From Polytrichum commune (lineage: Eukaryota > Streptophyta > Polytrichopsida > Polytrichales > Polytrichaceae): 64,000 bases of DNA. Numbering within the stretch: the first letter of the stretch is position 1; each line of letters begins with the position of its first letter. This document shows, piece after piece, positions 1-11,045 of the stretch. The DNA is taken from the NCBI GenBank assembly GCA_950295325.1, contig OX485803.1, forward strand, positions 16,928,001-16,992,000, given 5' to 3'. The notes beneath the pieces are model-generated. The model saw nothing but the letters and a program-made list of their open reading frames with translations, made no database searches and was not told where the DNA came from. Both the position numbers and the translations under genes were made by a program.

Positions 1-1310
1 ATCATCTCTCTCAACTCTTTAATCCCTCTTTGTAAAAGATAACTTACGACATAAAGTATAAGCATGAAAGTGTATCATTAAAAGTTAAAGATTACTTTTA
101 GCATAGAACTAATAAATATAAAAATATTTATAAGTCATGCAATGTTTTTTTTATGTAGCAATCTATTCATATACATAATCCTATCCATGTGATAAAGAAT
201 TTTATCATAATTTGCTTTACGTGCATGTCACTTCCCATTATTCTACAGTTTTCTAATACGTACACAAGTGAAAAAATAAATGAATCGTAAAGACCCCAAT
301 CATATGTATATGCCAAAAAGATCATGTAGAAAGCATGCGTAAAATACTCTTAGCAAGGCATATTTATTTGTCATTGATGAAATCATTGACCCCTTGTTCA
401 TCCATTGGATGTAACTCCTTCAAACTCGTTTTCATAACATACGTTATTATAGCCAAATGCAATGATGGTTTCTAACTCTAGCATCAAATGATTTGACAAA
501 TCATAGGTTCATGTTGACCCATTCTTATTTTGATACCAACGGGACCCTATTCCCATAATGGAAGACCGGTCTAAGAGGTCAATTGATTATCGATAGTCAA
601 TCCACCTATTGCCAATTTCGTGGCACATCCTATATACCCTTCCCAAATACCAAGTCTTGGTGGTCAATGTTTTGGCCGATTTGCTTTTTCACCTCTTTTC
701 TTCACTCCTTAAACTACTAGTTGCAAGACAAATGATACCGCAATGAGAAACCTTTAGGATTTCTAAAAGGTGGTCTTTCCCTCTCTTGTCTTAAACCCTA
801 AATTTTAGGGATGAACGTGGTTTACATATTGGATGAATATTCATTTGGACCTCTTGTAGATTACTCACTTCATTATAATCGACAAAGCGCCTAAATGTAG
901 AAATACAACTAGGATTACATGAATAATACACCTAGTATTTTTACAAAGTTAGAATAAAGAATACGCGTGCCTTATCTATATTTGTAACCCCTAGTTATAA
1001 TTAATACCCCTTTTGTGCATCCACGTGGGTCTATACATGCTACATTGTAAGTGCCTATGTCTACCATCTACTTTTTCTATTGTCTTATACGTGTAGTTGT
1101 TTGGTCTTGTACACAATGGTCCTCATTATCGACCATATCAATGTGTGTATTTAGTTTTCCAGGACTTCACATCATATCAACGTGTTGAGATGCCATCGTG
1201 CAATCTTGCCAAAATAATTAGCTCCAACAATCTAGCAACAAAATGACATGTCTTTACAAGGCAATCATTGATGAAATGATTTGTGCATGCATACAACTTG
1301 CAAGCTATCA
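1..1310. other. AT-rich stretch without recognisable gene
   Basis: I see no coding region, RNA gene or structured repeat here. The sequence is AT-rich with stops in all frames. Confidence 0.6.
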
Positions 1311-1314
1311 ATCA

Positions 1315-2505
1315 TGGCTGAAAGGTGGTTCATGAAGGAAAGGACCAAACCAAGATTCTTTGAAGCTGAAAGTCATAGCACACACTGAAGATCCCAAGCT
1401 TATGGCATCAAATATGAACACTTACCCGGGCACAAAATCCTTAACACAAGGGATGTTGTTTGGATCGACAAAGAGGAAAATGACTTGCCACCCGGTTCCA
1501 AGTATGATTATCATCGTCCAAACAAAGTGAACTACCCGATTTCCCACCCAAACACAAGATCCACAAGGGCTCGCATTGAGGAGTCTTTGAAGCATGATGA
1601 CAATTTGGTTGCCTGTATTAGCAATTTCTTGGAGTCATAATGCCTTGCATCTCAATGACATATTGCTTAGTTGCCATATACATCAAAGAAAAAATGTCAG
1701 ACTTTGCAGGCATTACAAGCCAATACATGATGTGCATGCAAGGCTAAAGTTGGGAAAGTTGTACATGATACTCTTGCTCCAACCTACACAAGCATGAAAA
1801 AGGAATACCATTCCAAAAACCACGTGCCATGTGAATTTTGGTTTTGCGCCAATGGAATCAATTGTTGTGTGAAGGGGAGCAAAAAAAAAACGGATTTTGG
1901 AATGGCCTACTCTTCCAAGGACATGGCCACTGAAAGTTGGAACAAACTTTCCCAGAAAGGAAGTTTTTATGTTGTAGGATGTTGGATTCCAACTTTAGTA
2001 AAGGGAGGCACTATCACCACAACGTTGATCGCAAACTATGCCCAATCTCCCCATACCTAAGTCACATTCTCATATGCCTCCCAAACCTGGATGCACACCC
2101 CAACAACACGTTCTTTAAAACCATAAGACGCAACCCTACAACCCTTTTACCGGAGCACCGCCATAATTGGGAGAGCGCCTCACAGATGAATGGGTATTAT
2201 GTGATTGGCATCACAACCATCCCATACGTAGGATATGGCTGCATTATCATTGTTGTCTCCGAGAGAGGACAAGATGTATATATTGTATCCATTGCTCATA
2301 TTCCCCAATGTAATTGCCCAAATTTCAAAAAAATGTCATTTGTATCATTGGGGAAGAGAGGTCAGTGGATTTCATGCAAACACTTGTATTTACATGTTCA
2401 AGTATTTGTGCAAGGTGGACCACACCACCGACAAAGTTCATACACACCCCAACTTTCAGCTCCAATGAGGTCATGCGCCTTCTCAAACTTGCCGGTATGG
2501 GTGGG
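1315..2505 (+). pseudogene. decayed SWIM zinc-finger protein gene
   Basis: Coding-like sequence runs through all three plus-strand frames with frameshifts and stops between blocks. One block (about 1410-1640) reads through a segment containing DVVWIDKEENDLPPGS. The next (about 1745-1990) contains CEFWFCANGINCCVKG. The most diagnostic block (about 2165-2400) has CNCPNF followed by about 20 residues and then CKHLY, which is the CxC...CxH spacing of a SWIM zinc finger. SWIM domains are common near the C terminus of MULE/FAR1-type transposases and some nuclear proteins. Here no transposase core is visible, so the parent family is not identified. After the SWIM motif the frame moves again, ending in a block with NEVMRLLKLAG. 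A related fragment lies on the minus strand at 20.27-20.60 kb, with the same order NGYY/DNYY, CxC, CxH, KVD and NE-MxLL. This shows a repeated family. The gene is clearly non-functional here. Confidence 0.6.
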
Positions 2506-3384
2506 AATCGTCTTAGGGCGAGGTTCCATGTACCGGTTCCAGTTCATTTTTTGAAAAATAAATGGGTGGGTGGGTGGGAAAAGGGTGGTTCCATGTGCCC
2601 ATCCCCCCTCACCCAAGGACCAGTACCCCCCATGGGTGGGTGTCCCACATTGTACGTTGCGCAAGGACTGGTGCCAAAGGACCGGCGGTCCTAACGGTCA
2701 CAAGAAGGACATGTGTTGGTTAAAGAGCTCCGGTGACTGGATTGGCCGGTCACCTTGGGTACACCCTTGGTTACTAGAGGCCATATTGTTCTTTTAAGTC
2801 CTTTCTTTTGGGGTACGCGTAGGGCTCCTTGCTCTTGCATCGTGCACTCTTTGTACACTCAAAGCCTAGTTGTGAGAAGAAATGAAAAGGAAAGAATAGA
2901 TAGAAAATGATTGTATGTTATATCGTTGGAGTTCTCATCATGAACTCATGGGAACGTGTATCTCATGATGTTTTCAAGAATTTCGATCTTAATAACAAAA
3001 AAAAATACATACTAAAAATGCAATGTGATAGTAAGTGTTGGTTTCAATAAATAAAAATAAAAATAAAAGACTATTCAAATGTATAAAAAATCACTTATAA
3101 ACAATGTATTATCGCGATTCCAAATGAATGTAGAATATTAGAATATTTATATATCTCCATAGATGACATCTGTACCAACCTATGGACACCAAGAACACAT
3201 AATTTTAAATCCATTCAATAAATGTAAGGGAATTCTTGTACAAGTCAAATATCAAAAGTTAAATGATGATGACCCTCATTACCGGTCACCTTCACTAAGT
3301 GTGACATCTTATTATTCACCAAATTTGGTAAGAAAGTAGGAAATCGAAATAAACCGGCACCCCACATAGAAGTACCCCTTCATT

Positions 3385-3427
3385 AAATGGGTGACATCAC
3401 CAATTTTTTGGATGATGTCGCCCATTT
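3385..3427. repeat. short inverted repeat (hairpin)
   Basis: The arms AAATGGGTGACATCA (3385-3399) and TGATGTCGCCCATTT (3413-3427) pair over 15 bp with one mismatch, around a 13-bp loop. Similar GGGTG/ACCGG text flanks it, so it may be the core of a small foldback element. No target duplication was identified. Confidence 0.6.
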
Positions 3428-4489
3428 CTCACCCACTTAAAAAATGAAACGGCACCAACACATGGAACTTGGCCCTTACTGTTGACTTATGGGTATATAA
3501 GTACATAGTAATCGTGTACTCATGTACTTAGTAGTTTGAGTTTGACGCCTTGAATAAGGAGCCCATAACCATGGCAGAACATGCATGGATTCCATGGAAA
3601 TAAGCCCTACATCTCTCTAATAAAACATTCCAAAGTATTACATTCATAGCCAATTTGGTTGATTTATTACAAAACAATCTAAATTTGGACAATGTATCAC
3701 ATTGGTTATGATCACTACTCGCATGTTGTTGGTCACCGCTCATTACTCTCGTTATGGAGTGGGAGGGGGTGGGGGTGGTGACCAAATGATGCAAGATTAT
3801 ATGCATTGTTAGGGTAGCATCACGTCTTGGCTAAAAAGGCTTATTATTATGGGAATTGGTTTAAACCCTCGAGGTTCATTCCAAGGGACCATATTATACA
3901 TATTAGGGTTGGAAATGGCTACCAGATCCACCACTAATGCAGCACACGTGGATCGACACAATTTAAACGAAGGCGGCCACCCTCCACAACTAACCTTCAA
4001 AAGAGGGGTTGAAATTGGGGGCTAACATTAGAATACCAACTTCTCATACAGATAACTCTAATATAGTGAAGATCCTTAAGAAATTCAAGCACGTAGCCAG
4101 GTTGGGAAATCTATTGGAATACGAGCGTCGCCTGTTGATGTGGATAGGGTTAGCAACTCACATGGCTTATCTCGTATCAATTGTAGTGGGCCTCTAGTAG
4201 TGGTGACATGTTGAAGATATTGGGAACTTGTTTTTGGGATTCTATCACTGGCAAATACAACTTTGATTGTCAGCCATGTCTTGATCTCATCACTTTGATA
4301 CTTTATCACTGTGAGGGTCGAGTGAATTTTGGGCGGTCGCATGCATGGATCACTATCGAGTCTCTTGCCTTTTTACTTGGACTAGTTTGGAGTCCGACTT
4401 CTCGGACTCAAGTCATTTGGGGCGACAATTTGTAAGGTCCACAATACGGCACAGCGAGGCCTTGATGAGCTTCCTATACCATTGCCGCT

Positions 4490-4512
4490 CTTCTTCTTCT
4501 TCTTCTTCTTCC
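4490..4512. repeat. (TTC)n microsatellite
   Basis: An uninterrupted run of TTC units. It reads as poly-Ser on one strand and poly-Glu/Lys on the other, which explains the overlapping spurious open frames. Confidence 0.9.
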
Positions 4513-4655
4513 AGTGAGCTCCAATTTCCAAGATTTGCTCTGGTTTCAGTTGAGTCAGATCCAACCTTCTCCTCTCTGATGGGAACCGCATATGATGTGG
4601 TGTTAATTTCCCCCTCTTTATCGCATATGTGGGAGGTTGCGGGTGTGGAAGCTAA

Positions 4656-5102
4656 GAGCGTCGTCACCCATCCCATACTGAACTGAAATGCAGATGTAGA
4701 GTGGTTCAATTCAATCTGGAATTGCCCCACCCATTTGCAAAACCGATGAACTGAACTACTCTACATCCGATTTGCACTGAATGTCTTGCAAAACTTAGTT
4801 GTTTTGTAATGGACAAGCTGCCCTGAATTGCAGCGATGGGAGAATAAGACAAGCGAATAATTTATCCGGAGAAAAGAATGGGGACATTGGTTTTGCCCTA
4901 AATGTCATATTCAGTGTAGTTTACATATGAAATGGTTGAGTTTGAGAAGTAACCAGCTGAAGCTCCTCAAGTGTCAGAAAATTACCCTGAAAATGCAGCA
5001 ATGGGTGGGGTACTTGAACAATTTGAGACCTGAACTGAACTAAAGACTGATGAATAGCATCAAAGCATCAATTCAAGGCACCATCATGGGTGGTGATGCC
5101 CT
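4656..5102. mobile_element. Harbinger/Tourist-like MITE (TAA duplication)
   Basis: The left end GAGCGTCGTCACCC is preceded by TAA (4653-4655). The right end GGGTGGTGATGCCCT is followed by TAA (5103-5105). The termini are imperfect inverted repeats and the 3-bp TWA duplication is typical of PIF/Harbinger elements. The interior (about 4930-4965) contains a copy of the dispersed GGTTGAGTTTGAGAA repeat found elsewhere in the window. There is no transposase, so it is non-autonomous. The start GAGC and the TAA site resemble the larger element at 37326-38564. Confidence 0.6.
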
Positions 5103-5148
5103 TAAGAGGCAATAAGAGGAAAATATTGTTTGTGTGCATTGCATATAA

Positions 5149-5872
5149 GGTAGAGGGTGCTAAAACCAACACCCCATCCAAAACCAACACCTATGAACGT
5201 CTCCCAATCACCAGTACTCTACTACCTTGAAGTGTTCCCCGTGGTGTAGGGGTGTATGGGCCCACGGAGTGACACTTTTAGGTGCCATTAGTGGCACCAC
5301 CTCAAAGTGACCTCCACTACCTCCATGTAGGGTAGGTAACAGGTTCCACTCTATCTCGGGTTGATTCTAGGTGCGTTTAGGGTGGCTTGTCAATGCCTAT
5401 TCTAGCCATTCTATACATTGTTTGGGGGGGGGGTATAACCATTCTATTCACAAAGTCACGGAGGTAAGCCCACAAAGCACAAAGGAGTTTGGTGCCTAGG
5501 ATGCAAGGTGGTGGTTTTGCAAGCAAACTACGTGGGATCATGGAGGTGGCCATGTGGCTTTGCACACTGTTACTATTGGTCTTTGATCTAGCTTGGGTTA
5601 GGTACCCAACTATGTTGTGTTGGCTCTAGGCAATGAAGGTGGGGGTCCTCATCATATCCAAGGTCGTCACACACATGGCTTATATATTGGTTTAAGAAAG
5701 CTAGTGCTTCTAACTTTGAATATTCATCAAATATCTAGTTGAGAATAAAAATAAATTTTCTTTCTTTACACCCATGTTTAGAACAAAGGCTAATATGTTT
5801 TTTTTAAAATATCAACCATGTAGCCATATGTATGTATAATAGCTTAAAGTGTTGGTTTAAGCACCCTCTACG
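5149..5872. mobile_element. TIR-bounded non-autonomous element
   Basis: Left TAGAGGGTGCTAAAACCAAC and right (reverse complement) TAGAGGGTGCTTAAACCAAC are near-identical inverted termini about 720 bp apart. TAA/TTA lies two bases outside each end, which hints at a Harbinger-type target, but the exact edge is uncertain. A related single end (GGTAGAAGGTGCTCAAGCC) occurs near 61203. The only reading frame inside (62 codons, minus) has no recognisable domain. Confidence 0.5.
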
Positions 5873-7690
5873 TTAAACCATGTATCGTCTTGGCTTGAAC
5901 TGTAGTAAGGTAGACATGCCTAAATTGAGCCAACAATAATGTGGACACCTTTATTTGAGTGATGTATGGTGAGGTGTGGATCTAAGAACTGACACTACAA
6001 AGACAAGTGTGTAAGAAAATAAGACTACGTGCTCTACATATGCTAACCATTCTAAGTTCAATAGGCAACATAATTGGGGGGAATAGATCTATACAACAAC
6101 TCAATGAGCACAAGAATCTTCACTTTGACGATATATAGGATACTCATGTGAGCTCCAATATCATGAGGCAAAATCATCTGGCAAATGCACAATTTGGATC
6201 TACTGAATATCTTACACAAATTGCAGTTTTCATGTCCTCTAAGAAGTGGGTGCAAAAATATTATACACATCTATGGAACATCTACCTTACTAGTTGTCAA
6301 CATACAACTAAACATGCTTCGAGTTGTGTGCCACCAAGGATGTGCAAATGCACATGCTGTAACCTTTGGTTGTCATGTCACATTTAGTCACAACAAAGGT
6401 TACAACTCTTAATGTGTGAATTTTATATTGCAATAATAATTATACTAAAAATATGATTTATTTATTCTATTAACAGTTGACTTCCAAAACATCAAATTGA
6501 AAAATAAAAAATTCCAAAACAATCTCTCTTGCTAGATCTTGTTAGTTTTGATAATAGCCAACTTTAAAAATAAAATAAGAAATCTCAACAACAATTTAAA
6601 CCTTTCGAATCTTGCACTTGACAAGATCTAATGGTCCAAAGTTTCTAGATCTTTTGGATTTTTTTCTTTATCTTTGTAGTTGATTGTTGTCTTTACTACA
6701 AAATAGTAGTCAGCCAGATAGTTGAACAACGGGTTAACCATGTCAATTTACCCTTGGGAAAAATTTCGGACATACTCCCCATTGATGTAACATTTTGGGT
6801 CAGCCGTCATGTTGTTGTTGGAACTTTTGGAGTTATTTCTTCCTTTGAACCCTAATCTCCCTAGAGACCAACATCGTGGTTGCCACATCGTCGCTTGAAA
6901 CCCCTTAGCATTAGTTGTATGTTCTTTTTAAGATGAAAACGCTTTTGAGGTATCACTTGACGATTACACGATAATGGTATTTCCTGATGTGAATTTTGAA
7001 TTATCAATTTTATATAGTTTTTTCCTTTTCCTTTGAGCTCATAGCCAACCTTCCAACAAACAAATACTTTACCCAACTTAATCGCTATATTCATAAGAAA
7101 GTTAAATTGTGAATCTCAAATAGTGTTACTTTGCAAAGAAGAATTGTCAAAAAATGTATCCTCTAATCAAGGAACATTTTGTCCTGCAACAACTATTTCA
7201 AATGATATAAATTGCATATTCAAAGGCATGGAATGCAGATACTTGGTAAGGGAGCACCAAATAATCCAAACAAAACATCCGTTTTGATAGACTAAATGAC
7301 ATTTTCTAGTTTCATGAACAAATTTTGTTAGTACTCTATACATTTGATTGTAATTTGACTGTAAAATATATATTCAGCGTAACATATCATGTCATAAGTC
7401 AACATATGATGAATATGCATATACAAATCATCAACACGAGCTATAGTAACATTGTCTTCATTTTACGAATATTTCCTTCGCTTTTACTTTTAAAAATGCC
7501 CAGTTCACAACCTTGTGTGTATAGAAGGTTCAACCATATCATGTGATCTGTTACTTTGTGTCAACAACTTTACTTTGTAAATGCTTCACAAACCAAGCTT
7601 GCGTACCTCACTTTATGAATGATCTTGGAAATGCACAAAACCTCGGGAATTGAATAAGGATTATTGAGCACTTGGTTCTCCAACTCAGTG
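5873..7690. other. no gene seen
   Basis: AT-rich DNA with scattered short open frames and no domain. It contains a minor inverted repeat (GTAACCTTTGGTTGT at 6359-6373 against ACAACAAAGGTTAC at 6390-6403). The motif GAGGTGTGGATCTAAGAAC near 5974 recurs inverted near 60325. Confidence 0.5.
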
Positions 7691-7694
7691 GCTG

Positions 7695-8135
7695 GGGCAA
7701 TGACTGGGGAGATTTTTGGGCATACTAATCGGTTGAGATCCTGGTGTTTGCAAAACTAACCGGTTACATGTTGACATCCTCCGGTTTTCCTTTATTAAAT
7801 CGGGGTATAGTCTTCTATAAATTCCTCTAAAATGATCGGTAATTTTCGTGCAATCTTGAACTTCTTCAACCGGTTATTCCTCAAACTCAACCGCTTCATC
7901 TGTAACTAACTGCCGGTTCTCCCCGATCATTGGGCTGGGGAGATTTTTGGGCATAATTGGTTGAGATCCTAGTATTTCCAAGTCCAGCCAGTTACATGTT
8001 GGCATCTTTCGGTTTTTTCTTTTAACACATTGGGGTATATTTCCTCTCTTAAAAGATCAGTACTTTTTCCTGCCGCCTTGATTTTCAACCGGTTATTTTC
8101 TCAAACTCAACATGAACATTTGTAACTAGCAGTCA
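7695..8135 (+). repeat. tandem pair of dispersed CCGGTT-type repeat
   Basis: Two diverged copies lie head to tail (about 7695-7925 and 7930-8135). Both start near CTGGGGAGATTTTTGGGCAT and pass through GGTTGAGATCCT, GGTTACATGTTG and CAACCGGTTATT before ending near CTGTAACTA or an equivalent. Related copies occur at 62440-62620 (plus), at about 4925-4965, 16040-16150 and 28160-28290 (minus), and inside the element at 37326-38564. No coding capacity or terminal structure is apparent. Confidence 0.65.
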
Positions 8136-8175
8136 GTTCGACCCCTCTATTACTACAACTTGTTCAAAACAACTA

Positions 8176-8590
8176 CACTGAGTATCCAAATTAGTGAGGG
8201 CGGTACTAATTCGCGAAGCACACATTTTTTAGTCAAATCCCAAAGTTATTGAGTGTTGAGATTTTCGTTGAGTGACACTAAATTCATGAAATACATGCTC
8301 ATTTACCATAGATTTCAAGAAAAATAATGCATGCTCTAAGGTGTTTGTAGAGTGACAAGCATCAATTCAGTTGGAAACACATGCATGTCAATGAATAGTG
8401 CTAAACGTTGGTACCTTCGGTGAATAAGGCTACTATGAATATTATTTCAGTGAATATTGCCGGGATGAATAATGCTTCCTAGATCTTTTGGTGGCACTAT
8501 GTAAACAAATTTAGTATCACCTTCAGTAAACTCCCACACTCACTATTAGCCCTCCCTCCCTCCTTCCATCCCTAATTGGGATAATGCACC
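8176..8590. mobile_element. MITE, CACTG/ATTAGTG family, copy 1
   Basis: The left end CACTGAGTATCCAAATTAGTG follows TA (8174-8175). The right end is CCCTAATTGGGATAATGCA. The same inverted termini bound the element at 32331-32916. The interior motif CCTAGATCTTTTGGTGGCA, and the TATCACCTTCA segment close behind it, recur in the copies at 10.7-11.0 kb and 32.3 kb. It is non-coding. Confidence 0.55.
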
Positions 8591-8978
8591 CTTCCCACTT
8601 GACTTTAGCTATGCCTAAAAGTTGGTTCTAAAAACACGGCCTTCACACCATCGGCACTATCTAGCCCTAGTTGGCAAATGACGTGGCATGGTTTATAAGT
8701 GGAGGTTTTGAGCCTCACCCACCGACCCTTGCATCGGTACCTAGACATGAGCCAGAACGTAGGACCTTTAAAAGTGTCATCTCCCGCCATTGTGATTGTT
8801 TGCTTTTAGTCTTAGCTACGAGGGCACGAGGAGCTCCATTCACAAAAACTAATGATACAATAGATGAGTAGTAAGGCATTGGGGGATGGGACAGAAACCA
8901 TCCAACATGTCACTGCTCTGTAGATAAAACAACGAACATGTGTGGAAACTACTTAACTAAAACCTACTCGAAAATCTC

Positions 8979-9137
8979 AGGAGCAAGTTCTTGTAGGTGC
9001 ATCGGCATAGCCGGATGCCTCCACTATAACCGAGGGAGCTTCACCCTGTTTCTAAGAAAGACGTTGGTTATTTGGTAAAGCCAAGTGGGAAGGGGGCATA
9101 ATCCGTGTCGAAATCGAAACTCCTAAGGAGCAAGTTC
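8979..9137. mobile_element. short insertion flanked by 12-bp direct repeats
   Basis: AGGAGCAAGTTC occurs at 8979-8990 and again at 9126-9137, bracketing 135 bp. A 12-bp direct repeat is the size expected for a LINE-mobilised insertion. The inside shows a weak tRNA-like pattern on the plus strand (TGGTTATTTGGTAAAG, then GTCGAAATC) but no convincing cloverleaf. It could be a truncated SINE or a chance repeat. Confidence 0.35.
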
Positions 9138-9149
9138 ACACCATCATCA

Positions 9150-10160
9150 AGAATCTATACATAGAACCTTCTCCTATGCAACAACAACAACAACAACACC
9201 ACGAACAAATTCGATTCGTCCCATTTATTTACAATAAGCGATGTGGTTGGTTTTGACTTGTTTGCCGGGGACGTCATAAGTTGGGAGCCTCGCCTGCCAC
9301 CTTTGTCCCCGCTCGACAGTCCCCCACCCACACCGGGTTTTGGCGCCTTTTGTGGCTTTTTCTCGGGCCGGTTGTAAGTTATTTCGGACTCCAAGGCCTC
9401 CCCTTCACCACCACTGCCCCCCCTCCCCTCCCCACCCCTCCCCTTAGTAGCAGCTTCATCACTCCCGCCTGCAGCAGGGGCGCATACTCTTCCCTCCTTG
9501 TCTGGACGTAAGTACTTTACAATACTTACAAGGCTTAAGTTGCGGCGTCCCGGTGGCAGCTGGCCGGGCACCCTACCTAGCTACCTCAAACCCACCATTT
9601 ATAAAATCGGCTTGGCAACACCCGAGAAAGGGCACACGCGCTGCTAGCTAGCTAGAGAAGCGAGGCAAGGCAAAGAAAGAGAGGGAGGGAGGGACTTCAT
9701 TACATTACATTACATTAGACACTACACTTAAGGCGAGGGGCCCGAAACCCCAGGCACAGGCACACTGCCTTAATACAATACGTCCCAGCACCCGTAATAC
9801 AATACATCAGCCGCACCTAAAGGTGTCGCGGGAAACCAATATTTTAAGAAACAGCCGGGGAGGGTGTATTTGGGTCAACACAAAGTCCAACAAAGGCGAG
9901 AGTGGCTAGCTAGCTAGTGTCGTCCCTAGCCTCCTGCTGCTCCACTTTGTACATGCCCAGATGCTGAATGCGGGAGCTTATAAATTCAGCCTGGAGGCTA
10001 GGGTATCTAGCTAGCTAGCTAGCTGTTTGGATTGTCATTGGCTCCCTTGTCCTATTAGCCTCCCTCGTGCCATGACACACAATCAGTGTCCCAGGAGATT
10101 TTGGGCATACTCGCATCTGTCCAAGCCCTAGTAGTGGTGTCGTCGCTTCCCACCACTCCA
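9150..10160. other. GC-rich stretch with microsatellites, no gene
   Basis: This kilobase is unusually GC-rich for the window. It holds (CAA)n at about 9179-9197, a C-rich/CCCCTCCCC patch at 9415-9445, (CATTA)n at about 9694-9717 and (CTAG)n at about 10007-10024. The 138-codon minus frame across 9155-9571 is low-complexity (Gly/Arg/Glu-rich) and is probably not a gene. A promoter or CpG-rich region of an unseen transcript is possible, but nothing directly supports it. Confidence 0.45.
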
Positions 10161-10202
10161 CCCGGTCATTCATACATCTTCCGCTTCTTCTTCTTCATGA
10201 GA

Positions 10203-10588
10203 TTGTAGGTGTAGATAGAAACTCTAACCCCTTTCAACCAAGGGGCCGGCGTGAGTAAAGTGTCCGTTCGTAATGCCAATGACCCGATGCCCACTGGACA
10301 AGGGGATATTGGGACAAATACTACTCTCCCCTTTCGAGGATGGACACTATAGTGACACACTGTACAAGTTCCTAGCTAGCCACTACTGCCTTGAAGATAC
10401 CGGACATGGTATCCCCCCAAAGGGCTTTGAGGTACCCATACAACAAGGTCCAAGGACCCCCACCATAGTTGGGTGGACTAAGGTGGTGAGCACCACGCCG
10501 GCATGGGGAATAGAACCCACAACCTCCTCATTGGGGGCCATGAGCCCTAACCACCAAGCCAAGGCCCGTGGTGCCTTTTGTAGGTGTA
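10203..10588 (-). mobile_element. tRNA-derived SINE with LINE-type tail
   Basis: The 364-bp body (10214-10577) is flanked by an 11-bp target duplication, TTGTAGGTGTA, at 10203-10213 and 10578-10588. Read on the minus strand, the head has a Pol III box A, TGGCTTGGTGG (10561-10551), and a box B, GGTTCTATTCC (10517-10507), spaced as in a tRNA. The middle is element-specific. The last 140 bp (10353-10214) match the 3' end of the LINE at 56027-56172 closely, starting at ACTATAGTGTCCATCC and ending in GTTTCTATC. A hairpin UCCUC-GAAA-GGGGA is conserved between the two, with one G-U wobble in the SINE. Mobilisation by that LINE's reverse transcriptase is inferred from the shared tail and the equal duplication length. 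Confidence 0.85.
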
Positions 10589-10696
10589 TATATATGTATG
10601 TTTTTCTCGAGGAAGAGAAGAGAGTCCCTCGAATATGCTCGCTTAGTTTCCTCCTTGATTCTTCAACTTCAAACCTCGCCCGGGTTGTTTCGATCG

Positions 10697-11040
10697 GGCG
10701 AGGGTGGTACTAGTTCAAGTCGCACACACAATCTAGCGGAATCTCAAAGTTACCGCAGGCGGAAGTTGCGACAGAGTGACATTTAGGTTCATGGGTACAG
10801 TGGATTTTGTGTTCGTTTGTCATGGGTTTGAAGAGGATTAGTGCGTGCTTGTGGTTGATGATGTGCATCGCATGCTTATTGGTGATTAGTGTCAAGTGCC
10901 GGTACTCTAGGTGGATAGTGCCAAGTACCGAGGTGAACAATGTTTCCTAGTCTGAGATCTAAAGACTTTTGGTGGTATTAACTCATAGCGTGAAGGACTT
11001 TGGTATCACCTTCACTAATTTCCCATACTTGGTATTTGGT
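10697..11040. mobile_element. MITE, CACTG/ATTAGTG family, copy 2 (degraded)
   Basis: GGGTGGTACTAGTTCAAG at the left resembles GGGCGGTACTAATTCGCG in copy 1. The right part (TTTCCTAG...CTTTTGGTGG...GGTATCACCTTCACTAATTT) matches copy 1 at 8474-8540. The ends are eroded and no duplication is clear. Confidence 0.45.
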
Positions 11041-11045
11041 ATGTT

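Larger units (their letters stand above)
2506..4655. other. no gene seen; GGGT-rich and hairpin-bearing DNA
   Basis: The stretch contains a (GGGT)n-like patch near 2563-2580, a short hairpin at 3385-3427 and a (TTC)n tract at about 4490-4512. The short open frames around 4.0-4.7 kb have no recognisable domain; two of them are open only because they run through the TTC/GAA tract. Confidence 0.5.

Noticed and set aside
780-810. Telomere-like CCCTAAA/TTTAGGG text
   Set aside because: Only one or two units, not an array.
9155-9571. 138-codon minus frame
   Set aside because: Low-complexity Gly/Arg/Glu-rich translation of a GC-rich, microsatellite-bearing stretch, with no domain.
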